64,000 nucleotides of DNA from the NCBI GenBank assembly GCA_025602905.1, contig JAHLKI010000038.1:155887-219886 (forward strand), given 5' to 3'. The notes beneath the pieces are model-generated. The model worked only from the letters and a program-made list of their open reading frames with translations. It searched no databases and was not told the DNA's origin. The position numbers and the translations under genes were made by a program. The first letter of the stretch is position 1; every line of letters starts with the position of its first letter. Shown here in pieces: positions 14,473-26,121 of this stretch. The stretch is from Phlyctochytrium arcticum (lineage: Eukaryota; Chytridiomycota; Chytridiomycetes; Chytridiales; Chytridiaceae).

Positions 14473-15249
14473 GCTATAGATTCATTTTTAGACTGGCAGT
14501 AGTAGCATGTAGTTTTGACTTGCCCGAGGTACATACTTTATATAGTCATAGACGTTCGTCAAGCTATATGAGTAACTTCAATTTCCTTCTCTCCAATCTT
14601 GGAAACACGCGAAGCAATCTTGACCCGACATCCGATTCCACTTTTTCCACCCCTAGGTATTCCGAACCTTTCGATATATTGTTGCAGTGAGCACTTGCTG
14701 TCCAGATATGAAGTGCTGCTATGTACTAATAAGTTACCCCCGGCCGTACATAAAAACATCCACAATCACGGCGAAATCGGAGCGGCGGTCGGTGACCAGA
14801 CGCTGTGACGGGATGGCGTATGATTGTATCGACGACTTTGACTTTCCTGCTTTTCAGATACTACTTTTCCTACTATCGGCCCGTTAGAACAAGAATTCTC
14901 GTTCAAGTAACGGATGGAAGACAGATGTAAAAGGGAGGCGGCCACTGGGGAAAAGAATAGATCCATATTTGATAGTATCGCCGTCCATCCGCAACGGGGA
15001 TATAGCACCAATAATGTAAAAACCTGGGGTTCAAAACCCACTGGGGAAAAGTAAATAATATCGATCAAAAAAAAAGTCAATGGGACAAAAGTGTAAATGG
15101 CGCGTAGCGTATAAAAAGGAGCCACTGTGACGTACTCTCCCTTCCGAGCCCAAAAACCTTCTCCCCAAAACCATCTTCTCGCCATCGTTCGCCCGAAACA
15201 ATCTACCCAGATCTACACACAGACACTTACTCCAAACTAACAGCAAAAC
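14473..15249. other. Intergenic before UGP1 with TATA box
   Basis: No gene seen. A TATAAAAAG at 15110-15118 lies 132 bp before the UGP1 ATG. A short GGTTCAAAACC at about 15029 resembles a tRNA T-arm but has no matching acceptor or anticodon arm. Confidence 0.5.
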
Positions 15250-16498
15250 ATGACATTCACTTCAGTCACCGCCAGCGCCCAAAACAACTTGGACCCATCC
15301 ACCCTCGACCACAACCGCGCCATCTCGGTCGCCGGCTTTCATGAACAGTCGCACTCGGTCGCGGCGTCCGCCATGCGCAATGAAATCAATAAACTCTGTG
15401 ATATGGTCCCCGACGGTCCTGCCCGTGGGGCTTTTACGCTGGAGATGGATAACTTTTACTCTCTCTTCACTCGTTACTTATCTGAGAAGGCCAAGGGCAC
15501 TAAATTGTTCGTTTTGCTATCTTTGACGATACGTTATGTGATTCTAATTACTCTAATGTAGGAACTGGGACGATGTCAAGTCTCCTGGACCAGAAAAGGT
15601 GGGTACGGAGCCCCGAGTGTAGCTCGCAAATTTCTCGAAGTGCGAGCGGAGCGAGGTTCCGACGAGCCCGTCGTCCGAGCGAAGCTCGGGCGAGGAGGGC
15701 GATGGCCCCGCGGATGATTTTGCGAAGCAAAATCAATACGGGTTTCAAACATGGTGTCAATAATACGACGACCCCGAGCATGCGTTTTAATACAAGACTC
15801 GAATGGTTTGATGGATGGATGAGAGGGGACGGAGTGGGGGACGGAGTTAAGAAAGGAATGGGGATGGGCGTGTGAATGAGCAAGGACTAAATATACACCG
15901 TACTCTAGATTGTCCCGTACAAAAACCTTCCTGCTGTAGAGAAGAGTGAGGTTGCTGGGTTCTTGAACAAGCTGGCTGTCCTCAAATTGAACGGTGGATT
16001 GGGAACCACCATGGGTTGCGTTGGCCCCAAGAGGTATGATGGTTGTGTTTTTGCTGTCTAAAATGACCACCACTCATGTTGTTATGTATAGTGCAATTGA
16101 AGTCCGTGAAGGAATGACCTTTTTGGACTTGACTGTTCGTCAAATCGAGGTAAGCTAGAAGAATTGGCATATGTCAGCAGAAGGAGTCCACTCAATGTCA
16201 TTGAACAGTTTCTGAACCGGGAAAACAATGTCAATGTACCCTTGGTCCTCATGAACTCGTTCAACACCGATGAAGAGACCAAACGCATCATCCAAAAATA
16301 CGCCGGCCACCAAATCCAATTGTTAACATTCAACCAATCCCGATTCCCCCGCGTGTCCAAAGACTCGCTGCTCCCCGTCCCCAAATCTCCCAACGACCCC
16401 GTCCAGAACTGGTACCCACCAGGCCACGGCGACTTGTTTGAGGCCCTCGAAAACAGCGGTACTCTAGAAGAACTCATCAAGCAGGGCAAAGAATACCT

Positions 16499-16529
<31 letters not shown>

Positions 16530-17273
16530 ACCGTCGACGTCAACATTCTTCGTCACATGGCTCATTCAGGCTCCGAGTTTTTGATGGAAGTCACCGACAA
16601 GACCAAGGCTGATATCAAGGGTGGAACCATTATTGACTACGACGGCGGTATCCGTCTTCTCGAAATCGCCCAAGTCCCCGCTGCCCACGTCGAAGATTTC
16701 AAATCCATCAAGAAATTCAAGATTTTCAATACCAACAATTTATGGATCTCACTCCACGCCATTAAACGCGTTGTCGACAACTCGGAACTCCAAATGGAAA
16801 TTATCGTCAACAACAAGACGGCCGAAAACGGTGAAAAAGTGATTCAACTCGAAACTGCTGTAGGAGCTGCCATCAAACATTTTAATGGGGCCCATGGGAT
16901 TAATGTCCCCCGAAGCCGTTTCTTACCCGTCAAGAGCAGCTCGGATCTTTTCTTGATTACATCCGATTTGTACCGTCTGGAACACGGCAACTTGACCATG
17001 AACCCCAAACGTCAATTCACCACAGTCCCTTTAATTAAATTAGGCGATCACTTCAAAAAGGTCTCGCATTTCCAATCCCGGTTCCAGGGCCCACCGCAAA
17101 TCCTCGATTTGGATCATTTGACTGTGACGGGTGATGTCACATTCGGACACTCTGTCGTTCTACAGGGCACAGTCATTATTGTGGCCAACCATGGTGAACG
17201 TATAGATATCCCTTCGGGTGCCATTCTGAACGATAAGGTTGTGTCGGGCAACCTTCGTATCTTGGACCATTAA
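15250..17273 (+). CDS. UGP1: UTP-glucose-1-phosphate uridylyltransferase
   Basis: Makes UDP-glucose from UTP and glucose-1-phosphate in the cytosol, feeding glycogen, wall glucan, trehalose and UDP-sugar synthesis. Five exons, 15250-15506, 15562-15598, 15909-16033, 16092-16149 and 16209-17273, give 513 residues in a continuous frame. The nucleotide-binding loop [16 protein letters not shown] is intact, followed by [25 protein letters not shown] and FNQSRFPR. The C-terminal left-handed beta-helix ends as expected ([20 protein letters not shown]). Intron 2 (15599-15908, 310 nt) is about five times longer than the others and holds a hairpin cluster. The gene converges with UDP-xylose synthase 278 bp away. 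Confidence 0.96.
15614..15734 (+). repeat. Cluster of short perfect hairpins in UGP1 intron 2
   Basis: Five inverted repeats in 121 bp: CGAG/CTCG at 15614-15626, CTCG/CGAG at 15634-15646, CGACG/CGTCG at 15660-15673, CCGAGC-GAA-GCTCGG at 15675-15689 and GATTTTGC-GAA-GCAAAATC at 15716-15734. The last two share the core GCGAAGC, known from DNA biophysics as an unusually stable mini-hairpin. The block is GC-rich compared with the rest of the intron and looks inserted. Confidence 0.8.
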
Positions 17274-17550
17274 GGGACTCTTCTTTTCACATTTTTATTT
17301 GGGTCTCTCTCTTTTCCCCCCCTCATTCGTGTCCATTTTTTTTTTCGTTTTTCTAAAACTGTAAAATTCATCCATTGTACACACACGTTTCATTTCCGAG
17401 TGCCTGTCGTCGCAAAACTTCCGTATGGTGCCATGACTCCTTTGCGGTCCCATTCTGAGGCCGAAATGCAACACTTTTTTTTAGCAAATGTATCAGACAA
17501 AACCAAATAAATATATGAACATGCTTCTCCTTCCTCCCTGACAAAACCAT

Positions 17551-19102
17551 TCACAGATCAGCCACCATGGTAGAGAAATACTCTACAGTCTCCTCCACCC
17601 CCTGCACAACCGAAAACCTCGGTTCCCAGCCCAGAGTTTCTCGTGCCCTCGTAATATCCGGCCGTCGGCGCTGCGGATCATCCATCGTACTCGGCAATTT
17701 AACCACCCGGACTTGCCGCTTCACCGCCCGTCCAATAATTTCCGCAAATTCCAGTATGGTACATTCCTCCGGGTTTCCCAAATTGACAGGCTCACGAACT
17801 TCCGATGCCATAAGTGCAATCAACCCATCCACCAGATCATGGACGTACATAAACGACCGGGTCTGCCCTCCCTCCCCGTAAACTGTCAAATCCTCGCCTT
17901 TGAGGGCCTGAATAATGAAATTGGAGACGACCCGGCCGTCGTTTTCGTTCATTCTTGGACCGAACGTGTTGAAGATTCTGGCTACCCGCGTGTCGAGACC
18001 TTCTTGGGCGGCGTAGCTGAATGTCAGAGTTTCGGCTACGCGCTTGCCTTCGTCGTAGCAGGCTCGGGGACCAATCTATGATTGACATCAGCTTTTTTTT
18101 GGAGTGGAAAAAGTGAGGGGGTGTATGTAGGAACTTACGGGATTGACATTCCCCCAATACGTTTCCTTCTGCGGATGTTCTTTCGGGTCACCATACACTT
18201 CTACTCAAAAAATGAATACCCTCCAAATCACCATTCCCTCCAAACAAATAACCAACCTGACGTGCTCGTCAACAAAAACCGGGCTTTCGTCCGTTTAGCC
18301 AGTCCGAGCATATTAATCGTTCCCATCACGCTTGTTTTGACGGTTTTGATGGGGTTGTATTGGTAGTGGGGGGGAGAGGCTGGGCAGGCTAGGTGGTAGA
18401 TTTCGTCTACTTCGATCATGAAGGGGTCTAGGTTGGGATGAAGGGGGGTTAGTGGGGGTGTTTTGAGGTGTGAAAGGGTGGAAATGGTTGTTTGCTTGGT
18501 CAAATCTCGATAATCCAAACAAAACCAAACCCCCAAGAAATACACACACCTACAACATCATGCCGCACGATTTCAAAATGGGGATGACCCACCCAATGCT
18601 CAATATTCCCTTTGCGGCCCGTAAAATAATTGTCCAGGACAATCACTTCATGGCCCATCATCATCAATCGATCCACCAAATGCGATCCGACAAAGCCCGC
18701 GCCGCCGGTTACTAATATGCGTTTGCGGGAGCGGGAGGGGAGGTGGGCGACTGAAGGGTAGGTTTTTAGGGAGGGCGTGTAGGTCATTGTTGGGGGATTT
18801 GATGATGAGATGAGGGTGGAGGGTATGGGCGAGAGGTAGAGGGCTCGGAGGGTGGAGAGGGGGGTGGAGGGGCTGACGGGGTAGAGTCCCACATGGGTAA
18901 TTTGTTGGGGTATTGAGGTGGTAGCTTCATTGTCCTCCTCCACTATGCTCGCGTCGTCGCCGTCGTCGTCGTCGTTGCTGTTGGAGGCGGCGTGATCACC
19001 ACCACCAGCATCATCTCTTGTGCTTCTTCTTATTCGTCGTCCAGCATCACCGCCAATCTGGAGTCGCTCAGTTCGAGCACTCAATACTTCCTCGTCCGTC
19101 AT
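17551..19102 (-). CDS. UXS1: UDP-glucuronate decarboxylase (UDP-xylose synthase)
   Basis: Converts UDP-glucuronate to UDP-xylose, the donor for xylosylated glycans. Exons in reverse order 19102-18550, 18427-18257, 18200-18139 and 18075-17551 keep frame and give 436 residues. The Rossmann glycine motif is [11 protein letters not shown], the catalytic Tyr and Lys lie in ACYDEGKR, and family motifs [39 protein letters not shown] and [13 protein letters not shown] are all present. The first about 130 residues are a Ser/Asp-rich tail (DDDDGDD from a GTC/GTCG repeat) without the N-terminal membrane anchor of animal UXS1, so the enzyme is probably cytosolic. It converges with UGP1; UDP-glucose dehydrogenase, the enzyme between them, is not in the window. 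Confidence 0.95.
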
Positions 19103-19571
19103 TTTCTTTGATCTTGGAAGAATCGAAAATGTTGAAATTCACAAAACGCGTGCTGGTGGTTTTTTTGGGTTGTCATCAGCAAGCGTCAGCACGATTGGAA
19201 CATTTGCACTTTTGTACCGTACACTGAATCAACTGGGCCCATCATCAACAGCGGCACTGATAGATATCGTACACATCGGTATACAACATGCAGTCAACCG
19301 ACTGCACGGACCAGTAGACCGAAATTTGTTCGAAGTGATGATGATCTCTACCGCCGTTACTGAGGTTGCTTATTGAGTGCTTGAACACACTTTGAAGTTG
19401 AAGTTTGCACAAGCTAAAAGGTGCGTCCATGGAACTGGATTCTCATATTTACATAAATATCATTTTTACAATAGGTCAAAAACAGCATAACTCCAACTGA
19501 TGATGATGATGAAGAAGAGAAGGGATCAGAGAAGGGATTACGATCTAGATACTAAAAGGTCTATATACCCA
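19103..19571. other. Intergenic between UXS1 5' end and right-arm CxxxGC gene
   Basis: Holds the UXS1 promoter and a short stretch after 19530 that matches the 3' flank of the left-arm gene. No further gene seen. Confidence 0.5.
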
Positions 19572-20345
19572 CTAAACCGATGCGTGGCCCGCTACAGCTC
19601 GAGCAAGGACATTGCCGGTGGTTTTGGATTTTTTGCCTTTTGCCTTGGGAGCACGGGTGGGTTGAGCTGTACCACGGATAGTTTTGGCATCTTGGCATCC
19701 CGATTGATTGCAGAAACCCGGGATGATCGTGGTACCGTCTGCGCCGGTATTAAAACCTAGTTCGACTGTACCGTCTGCGCGGAGTACAGAACCTTTTAGG
19801 GCTCTTGCCTGGTTGCCCTGGTTGACCTGGGAAGCTGGGACAGTTTTGGAAGCTTGGCATCCCGTATCATCGCAAAAAGCCCCGAAGGTCACGGAACCGT
19901 CCGGGTTGGTTGTAATGCTTTGTGTGACTTTACCGTCTGCGCTGATTGTAGAACCTTTTACGGTGCCCTTTGCCTTGTTGGCGGCCTTGGCAGGTGGGCC
20001 GTCTTGAGCTCCCTTTTTACCAGGGGTAATTGTCCCAGCTTTGCCGCGTCCACCCGGGGTGATGATGGAACCGTCTTCGGTGATTAACTCGCCGTTTGCT
20101 CCCTTTCTAGCGTTACCAACGGTAGATACGGAACCGGTGCATCCGTTTTCGTTGCAAACACCCGGGATAGTGGTGCTACCGTCGTTGCCGACGACGGGGT
20201 CGGGTGCGGCTCTCTTGCCCGCCACGGCTCCTTTGACAGCTGCTCTTTCGGGACAGCCAGCTTGGCGTCTGTCGAGGCCTTGAGGGTGAGCGGAGGCCCA
20301 GACCGCGAGAGAAAGGCACAAGGCAAGGGTGATTTTGGAGACCAT
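19572..20345 (-). CDS. Secreted protein with three CxxxGC modules, long form
   Basis: Single exon, 257 residues, about 80 percent identical to the protein at 1887-2519 over the shared part. The signal peptide (MVSKITLALCLSLAVWASA) is followed by HPQGLDRRQ, with a possible dibasic processing site. Modules: CNENGC, CDDTGC and CNQSGC, plus one extra cysteine in QAGCPERAA that is missing from the shorter paralogue. The C-terminal tail (APKAKGKKSKTTGNVLARAV) is basic and is lost from the shorter paralogue by a stop codon. The spacing repeats ADGTVELG, PDGSVTFG and DGSTTIPG suggest an ancestral repeat ending in a small disulfide loop. Function unknown; high expression is suggested by the strong TATA box but not shown. 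Confidence 0.85.
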   Translation of the reverse strand: MVSKITLALCLSLAVWASAHPQGLDRRQAGCPERAAVKGAVAGKRAAPDPVVGNDGSTTIPGVCNENGCTGSVSTVGNARKGANGELITEDGSIITPGGRGKAGTITPGKKGAQDGPPAKAANKAKGTVKGSTISADGKVTQSITTNPDGSVTFGAFCDDTGCQASKTVPASQVNQGNQARALKGSVLRADGTVELGFNTGADGTTIIPGFCNQSGCQDAKTIRGTAQPTRAPKAKGKKSKTTGNVLARAVAGHASV

Positions 20346-20484
20346 TGCTGTACTGTAGGTAGTGGATGACCGAAAGGATTTGGGTGGATTGCACAAAGAA
20401 AGAAGTTGGTGGGCTTATTGAATGTTGGTGGCAATGGCTTATCGGAAGATGATGAGAGTGGGGTTTGGCTCGAGGGTGGTGCTG

Positions 20485-20492
20485 CTTTTATA
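20485..20492 (-). promoter_or_regulatory. TATA box of the long-form CxxxGC gene
   Basis: TATAAAAG on the minus strand, 140 bp before the ATG at 20345, conserved with 1751-1758. Confidence 0.7.
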
Positions 20493-21849
20493 CTTTTGCA
20501 TCAGAAGAACGATTTTGTCCGGCCTGCCAATCAATGGATAAAACCAACCTAGCGAGGGCCAGGGACCTCACTTGAGACGGTGCAAGGGCATGATGATTGG
20601 ACCTGCCTAACGTAGCCCAAAAGAATGGTATGTATCCGCTGAAAGTTGTGTACACTGCGGCCATTGGAAAGGGTACGTTCGTCTCTACTATATTGTACTA
20701 GAGCACGCATAACGTTGATTCCCCCTTCGTCCACCCACATGGAACTCTTACAGTGTCGTAATCAATGGTAAACTCAAGTACCGAATCACTTTGTGGCTCT
20801 CGAAAAGCAAGCTACAGTGGAGTGCCTACGCAGAAAGATGTTTAGAACATCCATGTCGATTGCTCAGACCGCCGGAGTGATTTTGATGTAGCTGCTCAAA
20901 ATCCCAATGGTTGTTTCACCCTATTAAAACATATTGATTGTTGATGGTTGGACATCAGGGCTAGCACCTTTTCAGCTACAAAAAACAAATTAATGCTAAC
21001 TTGGTAAAACTTCCGATGGCATGAAGGCCCGGAAATCCGCCTTACAAGCTGGATGGTGCATTCATCTACCCAGGTCAAAAAGGCAGATGTGGTTGGATAG
21101 ATGTTTGCAAATAAAATCTGAATGGACAGGTCCGCTGTCACCCTTTGTGAGGATCATCGGTGCGATCAAATTCTGGCAAACTATATAAAGTTAACGGGTG
21201 AGCATTTCGGACGTATATGGAGGAGCAGATGTTATACTTGCTGTAGGATCGGGTGATCCCGGGTCCCCTACATATTCTATTCCGATGAATTCCGATCGAC
21301 ACAAACGGCCATCGAAACCATTACAACTTCCGGGAGCAATTTGTTTCAGAATGTTCAACTACTAGAAAATTCACATTCAGGAAAAGCAAGTCAAGGTACT
21401 CTGATCGTTAAGTAAGCCCGGAACAATTCTTCTATAAAAGTGTTTTGAGTTACGGGACTTCGAACGGCCTTTCGTCGGGGATACTGCCGCCGCAAATTAT
21501 CAAAACTACTGTACCTGAACAAGTAAATCAGAAACAGGTAACCGTTCTTTGATTGTGTTCCCCAACTAAATCACATAGGCCATGAAGCAAATCATCAGTC
21601 TGGGGCCGGGACGGTATTACAGAATGTCCTCTAGACAATTCAGTACGTACGATGAAAATTTCCGTACTACAACCTCTCCCACAACATTGGCGGTCGCAAG
21701 AATACTAAATGAGATTTGTTAACGGCCGGTAACCAACCTCCAACTCAAAATTTACAACGCTGAATTCAGGATTATGTTTAATTTATTTTTTATTCAAAAT
21801 TATTCAAAAGAAAATGTATACTTCTTAAATTTAGATCTACTGTAAGTAA

Positions 21850-21960
21850 AGTACAGTACAATCTAGAAACTCTCTAGGTCTACCAGCTTATCAATGGAGG
21901 ACCACGACCACGGGCATGGACTTCATCTTTGCCGTCAAATACCGGGGTTTTGGATGTGTT
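21850..21960 (-). pseudogene. Terminal relic of another CxxxGC gene copy
   Basis: On the minus strand GGTATTTGACGGCAAAGATG and the following CCCGTGG...TTGATAAGCTGGTAGACC match the end of the left-arm gene and its 3' flank (GGTATTTCGACGGCAAGGGT...TTGATTAGCTGGTAGACC at about 2545-2640). Nothing upstream of this is recognisable as coding. It mirrors the dead copy at 1-293 and shows that both arms once carried at least two tandem genes. Confidence 0.6.
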
Positions 21961-22329
21961 CTTTTTGAAATGCAAACTTGAGTTCCTGTGCAAAAAACAA
22001 TGTGCAGAATATCCATCTTAAAGTGAAAGTTTTCGCGCTATGTTGTTGAGGAAGCTCCCTCGAACTTCTTTGCCTAAGCAGGAACAAAGTTGCCAAACCC
22101 TCCCTACCGTAATAGCGAAAGGACCGGCTCCCTCATCCTTATGAAACAGCCACTATCGGTTAAAGAGTTGGGTACAAGACATTCAAGAGTGCTCAAATGC
22201 TCTGGGCAACACAGTCATGTAACTAACTTGATGCTTGGTCCAAATTTCGATTAAACCCCCCTGGGACCATGGGAGAACCAAGAAATGGCAAGCTCTTTGT
22301 GCCAGGATTGTTCCAAAAGTCCTTGTTTG

Positions 22330-22503
22330 TCACTTCGTTACAGACTTGTCCAGACTGTTCATCCAGCTCTGGATATACCCGGGAGCGGTGGTCAAATGGG
22401 TGAATTGAACACCAGGAGGGATGAGAACAGCCAACTCCGTTGTAGCCAAGGTAAGCCCTAAAACAAAAATAAAATGCAGACTGCGGAACACTGTTTTAAC
22501 CAT
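22330..22503 (-). CDS. Possible 57-residue secreted peptide
   Basis: From the ATG at 22503 the frame reads a basic start, a hydrophobic stretch (FIFVLGLTLATTELAVLI), then a short polar tail (APGYIQSWMNSLDKSVTK). This could be a secreted peptide or chance. There is no paralogue in the window, no clear TATA box and no family. The region 21961-22696 holds nothing else I can support. Confidence 0.25.
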   Translation of the reverse strand: MVKTVFRSLHFIFVLGLTLATTELAVLIPPGVQFTHLTTAPGYIQSWMNSLDKSVTK

Positions 22504-22696
22504 GGAGGCAGTTTCAGTAATGGCAATGGTATCTAAAATACATCTCTGATTACTATGTCTATAGGTATGGTATACGCGGTATATGGAATATCTCGATCTA
22601 ACGTACACCGTCCCTTACGCCAGATGTCCTACGCCGTGTGCAATATAAATATCTAGGGTATAACTCATTCTAAAAAGTCGGGAAAAGAATGAGGGT

Positions 22697-24217
22697 TTAT
22701 TGCGGGCTCCTGTCCACATTCATTTCTGTATGACTGCCAAACTGATGGTTAGCAAGTCCAGCAGAAGATACATTCCAAGATGTCGGTCGGAGACTGAACC
22801 GTTTATATTCCGGGAGTTGACTGGGTTCTGTCATGCTTGTCCTTTTTAAGGCCGACGGGGCATCGTAGCCTTCACCCGGTACCAATACGCCATTCAGAGC
22901 ACCCGGAGTGGTGTCCGATGCCAGTGGGGATGATGATGAAAAGGATGATGCTGACGGGAGGTCGTTTGTTGTTGCCAAGGGAATATGCAGGCTGTCGTGG
23001 TACCGGTGGGATTGGACCATGGGGTGTTGGTCTTCTTGGACAAATACAGGGCCGGATCGCGAGATGGGCCCGTTGGAAGGGGAATTTGAGTGTGATGACC
23101 GATGAAAGATTCGCTTCGCGAGAGCAAAGGGAAAAATTTCAGACATGGATGGAAGGTAAAATTTGCTGCGATGCGCAGGAGGGGCAGTGTTTCTGTCGTT
23201 TAAAAGGTTTTCATCAGTACATTGTCGACGCGTCACTAAAACTCTTAAGAGTACTTACGCTGGCGGCCCGAAATCAAAACGAAGAGCACTGTCAAGCGAT
23301 TCTCGCTTAGCTTGTCTTCGCCGTCTTTTTTCGCGTCTGAACGCAAATCCACCCATCAAAACGGAGACGAGCAGTACAATACCCGCCAATATTCCACCTA
23401 CAATAACGGCGGCCCGACTTCCACTGCTCGACACTCCGCCAGTTCCTACATCTGCCTGGGGATCCGTACTAGCAGTGGGCGAGAGCGTTTTCGTTACGTA
23501 TTCCGTTTTGTAGAATGTAGACACGCGGGCGGAAGCCGGGTTGATTCCATCGCTGACGGGAGGAAGCGTAACGACTGTTGGGGTGATGCGCATACTTGTT
23601 TCCACAACATTTTTCGGAGGAGGCAGAGGAGTGACTGTTCCTCCTCCTATCACCGGAGTGGGAGTAACTCCATTCCCTTGACTTGGAGTTTCCGCTCCAC
23701 CACCGCCCTGATTGGGGGGATTGTTGGGTACAGAAGGGGTATCATTAGTAGGACTAGGAATTGGAGGGGCAGTGGGTTTTGGAGGAGCGACAGTTGGTTC
23801 TGGTTCCGGCTTGGGTTCCTGTGACGGTTGTGGCTCTGGCTCTTTTGATGGTTGCGGTTCGGGTTCTTTCGATGGCTGCGGCTGGGGTTGTTCTGAGGGT
23901 CTCGGTGGCTGCGGGGACGGTGCGGGCGGCTCGGATGGTTGTTGAGATTGTGATGGCAATGGTGGGGGCGGTGAGGTCGGCTCCGATGTTGGTTTAACGG
24001 TCGGCAAATTGGAACTTGGTTGGGGAGTAGGATCAGTGGGCAAAGGTGAACTACTACTACGGGGTGGTGAGAGGTCCGTCTCGGGGTCTTGGCGAGTCGA
24101 TTTTGGGACGGCAAGAGTGGGATCAATGACTGGCGCAACTGGGGACGGTAGTGGAACACCCAATGAAGGAGCTTGACCCTTTGAAATGGGCACATCTGGA
24201 AGAGCGGACGACGCCAT
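22697..24217 (-). CDS. Proline-rich single-pass membrane protein
   Basis: Two exons, 24217-23259 and 23192-22697, give 484 residues if translation starts at MASSALPD. Residues about 1-210 are Pro/Ser/Glu-rich with an imperfect decamer repeat (KEPEPQPS, KEPEPQPS, QEPKPEPEP). One strong membrane span (AAVIVGGILAGIVLLVSVLM) is followed by a basic stop-transfer block (RREKRRRRQAKR) and a cytoplasmic Ser-rich tail. The topology is that of fungal wall-sensor or mucin-like proteins with an outer extended domain. No signal peptide is seen at this start, and a good acceptor (TTTGCAG at about 24222) lies just upstream, so an additional 5' exon carrying a signal peptide is likely but could not be fixed in frame. 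Function unknown. Confidence 0.65.
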
Positions 24218-24229
24218 GGTCCTGCAAAC

Positions 24230-26012
24230 GACAACGCCGTGAATAACCCCCCAAAAAAAACTTGTCGACCTGTCAACGGAAATCTCGCGCGAATACACGT
24301 AAGAAAAACCACAGTCAAAGAGGCGCGGATGCACAGTATTTCTGCTGATGACTTGCTCCCCAGACCCGTACTCGTTACCTCGTAGCGTAGGTGGAGAAGG
24401 AAGAAATGCCGGGGATCTGGAATCTGGAGATGGCCGTTGCGCGACAAAAAGCGCCCAGACCGTCGGGTCGGGTCATCATGATTACGTACCAAGATGCGCA
24501 ATGTACTGTGCCCCCGTCGTCACCAGCGCCACGCAAGCCATCTAAGCCACCAGCATATATGCTGGCAAGTTGAAGAACAACACGATGAAAACCCATATTG
24601 GAATAATCGTGTGCTTTCATTCTGTCCTCATGTTGAAATGGACAACCTTGAAATCTGCCTTGAAATACTTATAAGTTCATCCGTCAATCGGGCATAGCAT
24701 CAGAGTTCTTCCGCATCAGACATATGCCGTATAGTAAGAATTCTGACGACGCTTTTTTTTGTCGAGGAGCCTCTCACTCAGCCATTCCTGCTCGGTCGCC
24801 TCGGTTGCGGTTCACTAACAGAGACTTCGGTCTGACTCTGGTTTCTTTCCCGCACTCTGCCAGAGATTTGTAGTTGTTGGCGGAGTGGTGTACTGTATAT
24901 GCCGTTTGTCACCGTGCGATGTTCAAGAAGTCAGCTTCAGGATGGCAGACGCTTTCATATCCCAAAAAAGACTGCAGATCAATATCGACAAAAGGAACCC
25001 CAATGGTGATGAGACCACAAAGTTCTTACATTGTAATTGGCATCAAACATCATTTTTAGTTGGATTCACACAACGGCAAATCAATCATGAAAGAATTTGG
25101 TGGGAAGGCTCAACTTTATTTGGCTCGGGAAAATAAAACTCCACATCTCACTTTTGACAGATGTGGAGGTGTATGGGCTCAGGGCCTCAGGCAGTAGTAT
25201 AATTAGAGTAGTAGATGAAAGTAGGACATAAAAAAATTCGTTGGGTGAATCATGAAAACTTGTTGGGTTGCCGCATATAAACGTCCTCTGAATCAGCCTC
25301 TGAACCTCGAATGGATATCTTGATAATGCACGTGGTTCTACACTTTGGATAGTGCGTGAGATCTCGTTACTACGATTTATCGAAGTGCTCTATGGAGAAT
25401 GCATGTATATGACTATTCCATCCGGGACCATCTTGTCCTATAGATTGCGATACCGGCAAAGTTTTTTAAATGCATTCCGTTACAGATGTTTACTGGGTAG
25501 ATCTAGAGGGCTACTCCCATAACGCTACAGAACCTCGTCACAACCTCGTCTACAATTTTCAGGAAGAAAGCACAGCAACCTTGTCCCTTGCTAGCTATTA
25601 CCACCGGGAAATGCTCACAAAATAGGTGCTCGGTTTTACTCCTAGAATTTAATTTATCCCACTTGATTCCCACAGGATGACATCAATATTTTTTCTGTTG
25701 CTATCTCCAACTTACTCTTTTAGGGCCAATAAAAGTGAAGGTTTGGTGCTCAAGAAACTTTTCTCGCTTCCCATGGAGGATCTCAAAACATTTTATGGGT
25801 CCTCCGGTTCTGTTATTTTTCATCGCCGCCTACTCAATCTCATGAGCCACTCTTTGGTTTTTCCATCCGCCGCTGTTTTTTCGCAAACTTTCCAAAGATG
25901 CATGTTGATAGGTACAACATTTTCGCCGAGGAAGTCTTTGACGCAAATGTGTGGGGATGACCTACCGCATTGACAATATCTCATTGCAGGGCAGGGAGGG
26001 GAGGCCAAAAAC
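24230..26012. other. Intergenic, possible missing 5' exon, otherwise empty
   Basis: On the minus strand around 24545-24495 a hydrophobic start (MACVALVTTGAQYIAHL) ends in GTACGT, a possible signal-peptide exon of the proline-rich protein, but the phase does not join to the exon at 24217. The rest, to 26012, is AT-rich with only short frames lacking any resemblance. Confidence 0.4.
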
Positions 26013-26022
26013 TATATAAAAG
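26013..26022 (+). promoter_or_regulatory. TATA box of the cysteine-rich secreted gene
   Basis: TATATAAAAG, 100 bp before the ATG at 26122. Confidence 0.7.
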
Positions 26023-26121
26023 CAGCGCTCTTTCCATCTCCTCTCCTGGCATCAGCAACTCACTCATCCTTCTTCCTCCACCTGCTCTGATCTCATCCCT
26101 CACTCTGCAAACTACTCCACC

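Larger units (their letters stand above)
19530..21960 (-). repeat. Right arm of the inverted duplication
   Basis: Read on the minus strand it runs relic 3' end (about 21960-21850), 3' flank (to about 21330), 5' flank (to 20346), gene (20345-19572) and the start of its 3' flank. This is the same order as 300-2740 on the plus strand. The arms enclose about 17 kb with seven intact genes. Confidence 0.8.

Noticed and set aside
13718..14479. Plus-strand 253-codon frame inside the AA13 gene
   Set aside because: Out-of-frame shadow of the catalytic and CBM20 domains.
15015..15050. tRNA-like T-arm (GGTTCAAAACC)
   Set aside because: No acceptor stem, D-arm or anticodon arm around it.
23650..24501. 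Minus-strand 283-codon frame over the proline-rich gene
   Set aside because: Alternate frame of a Pro/Ser repeat (reads as His/Arg/Asn-rich); it lacks the membrane span and splice continuity.
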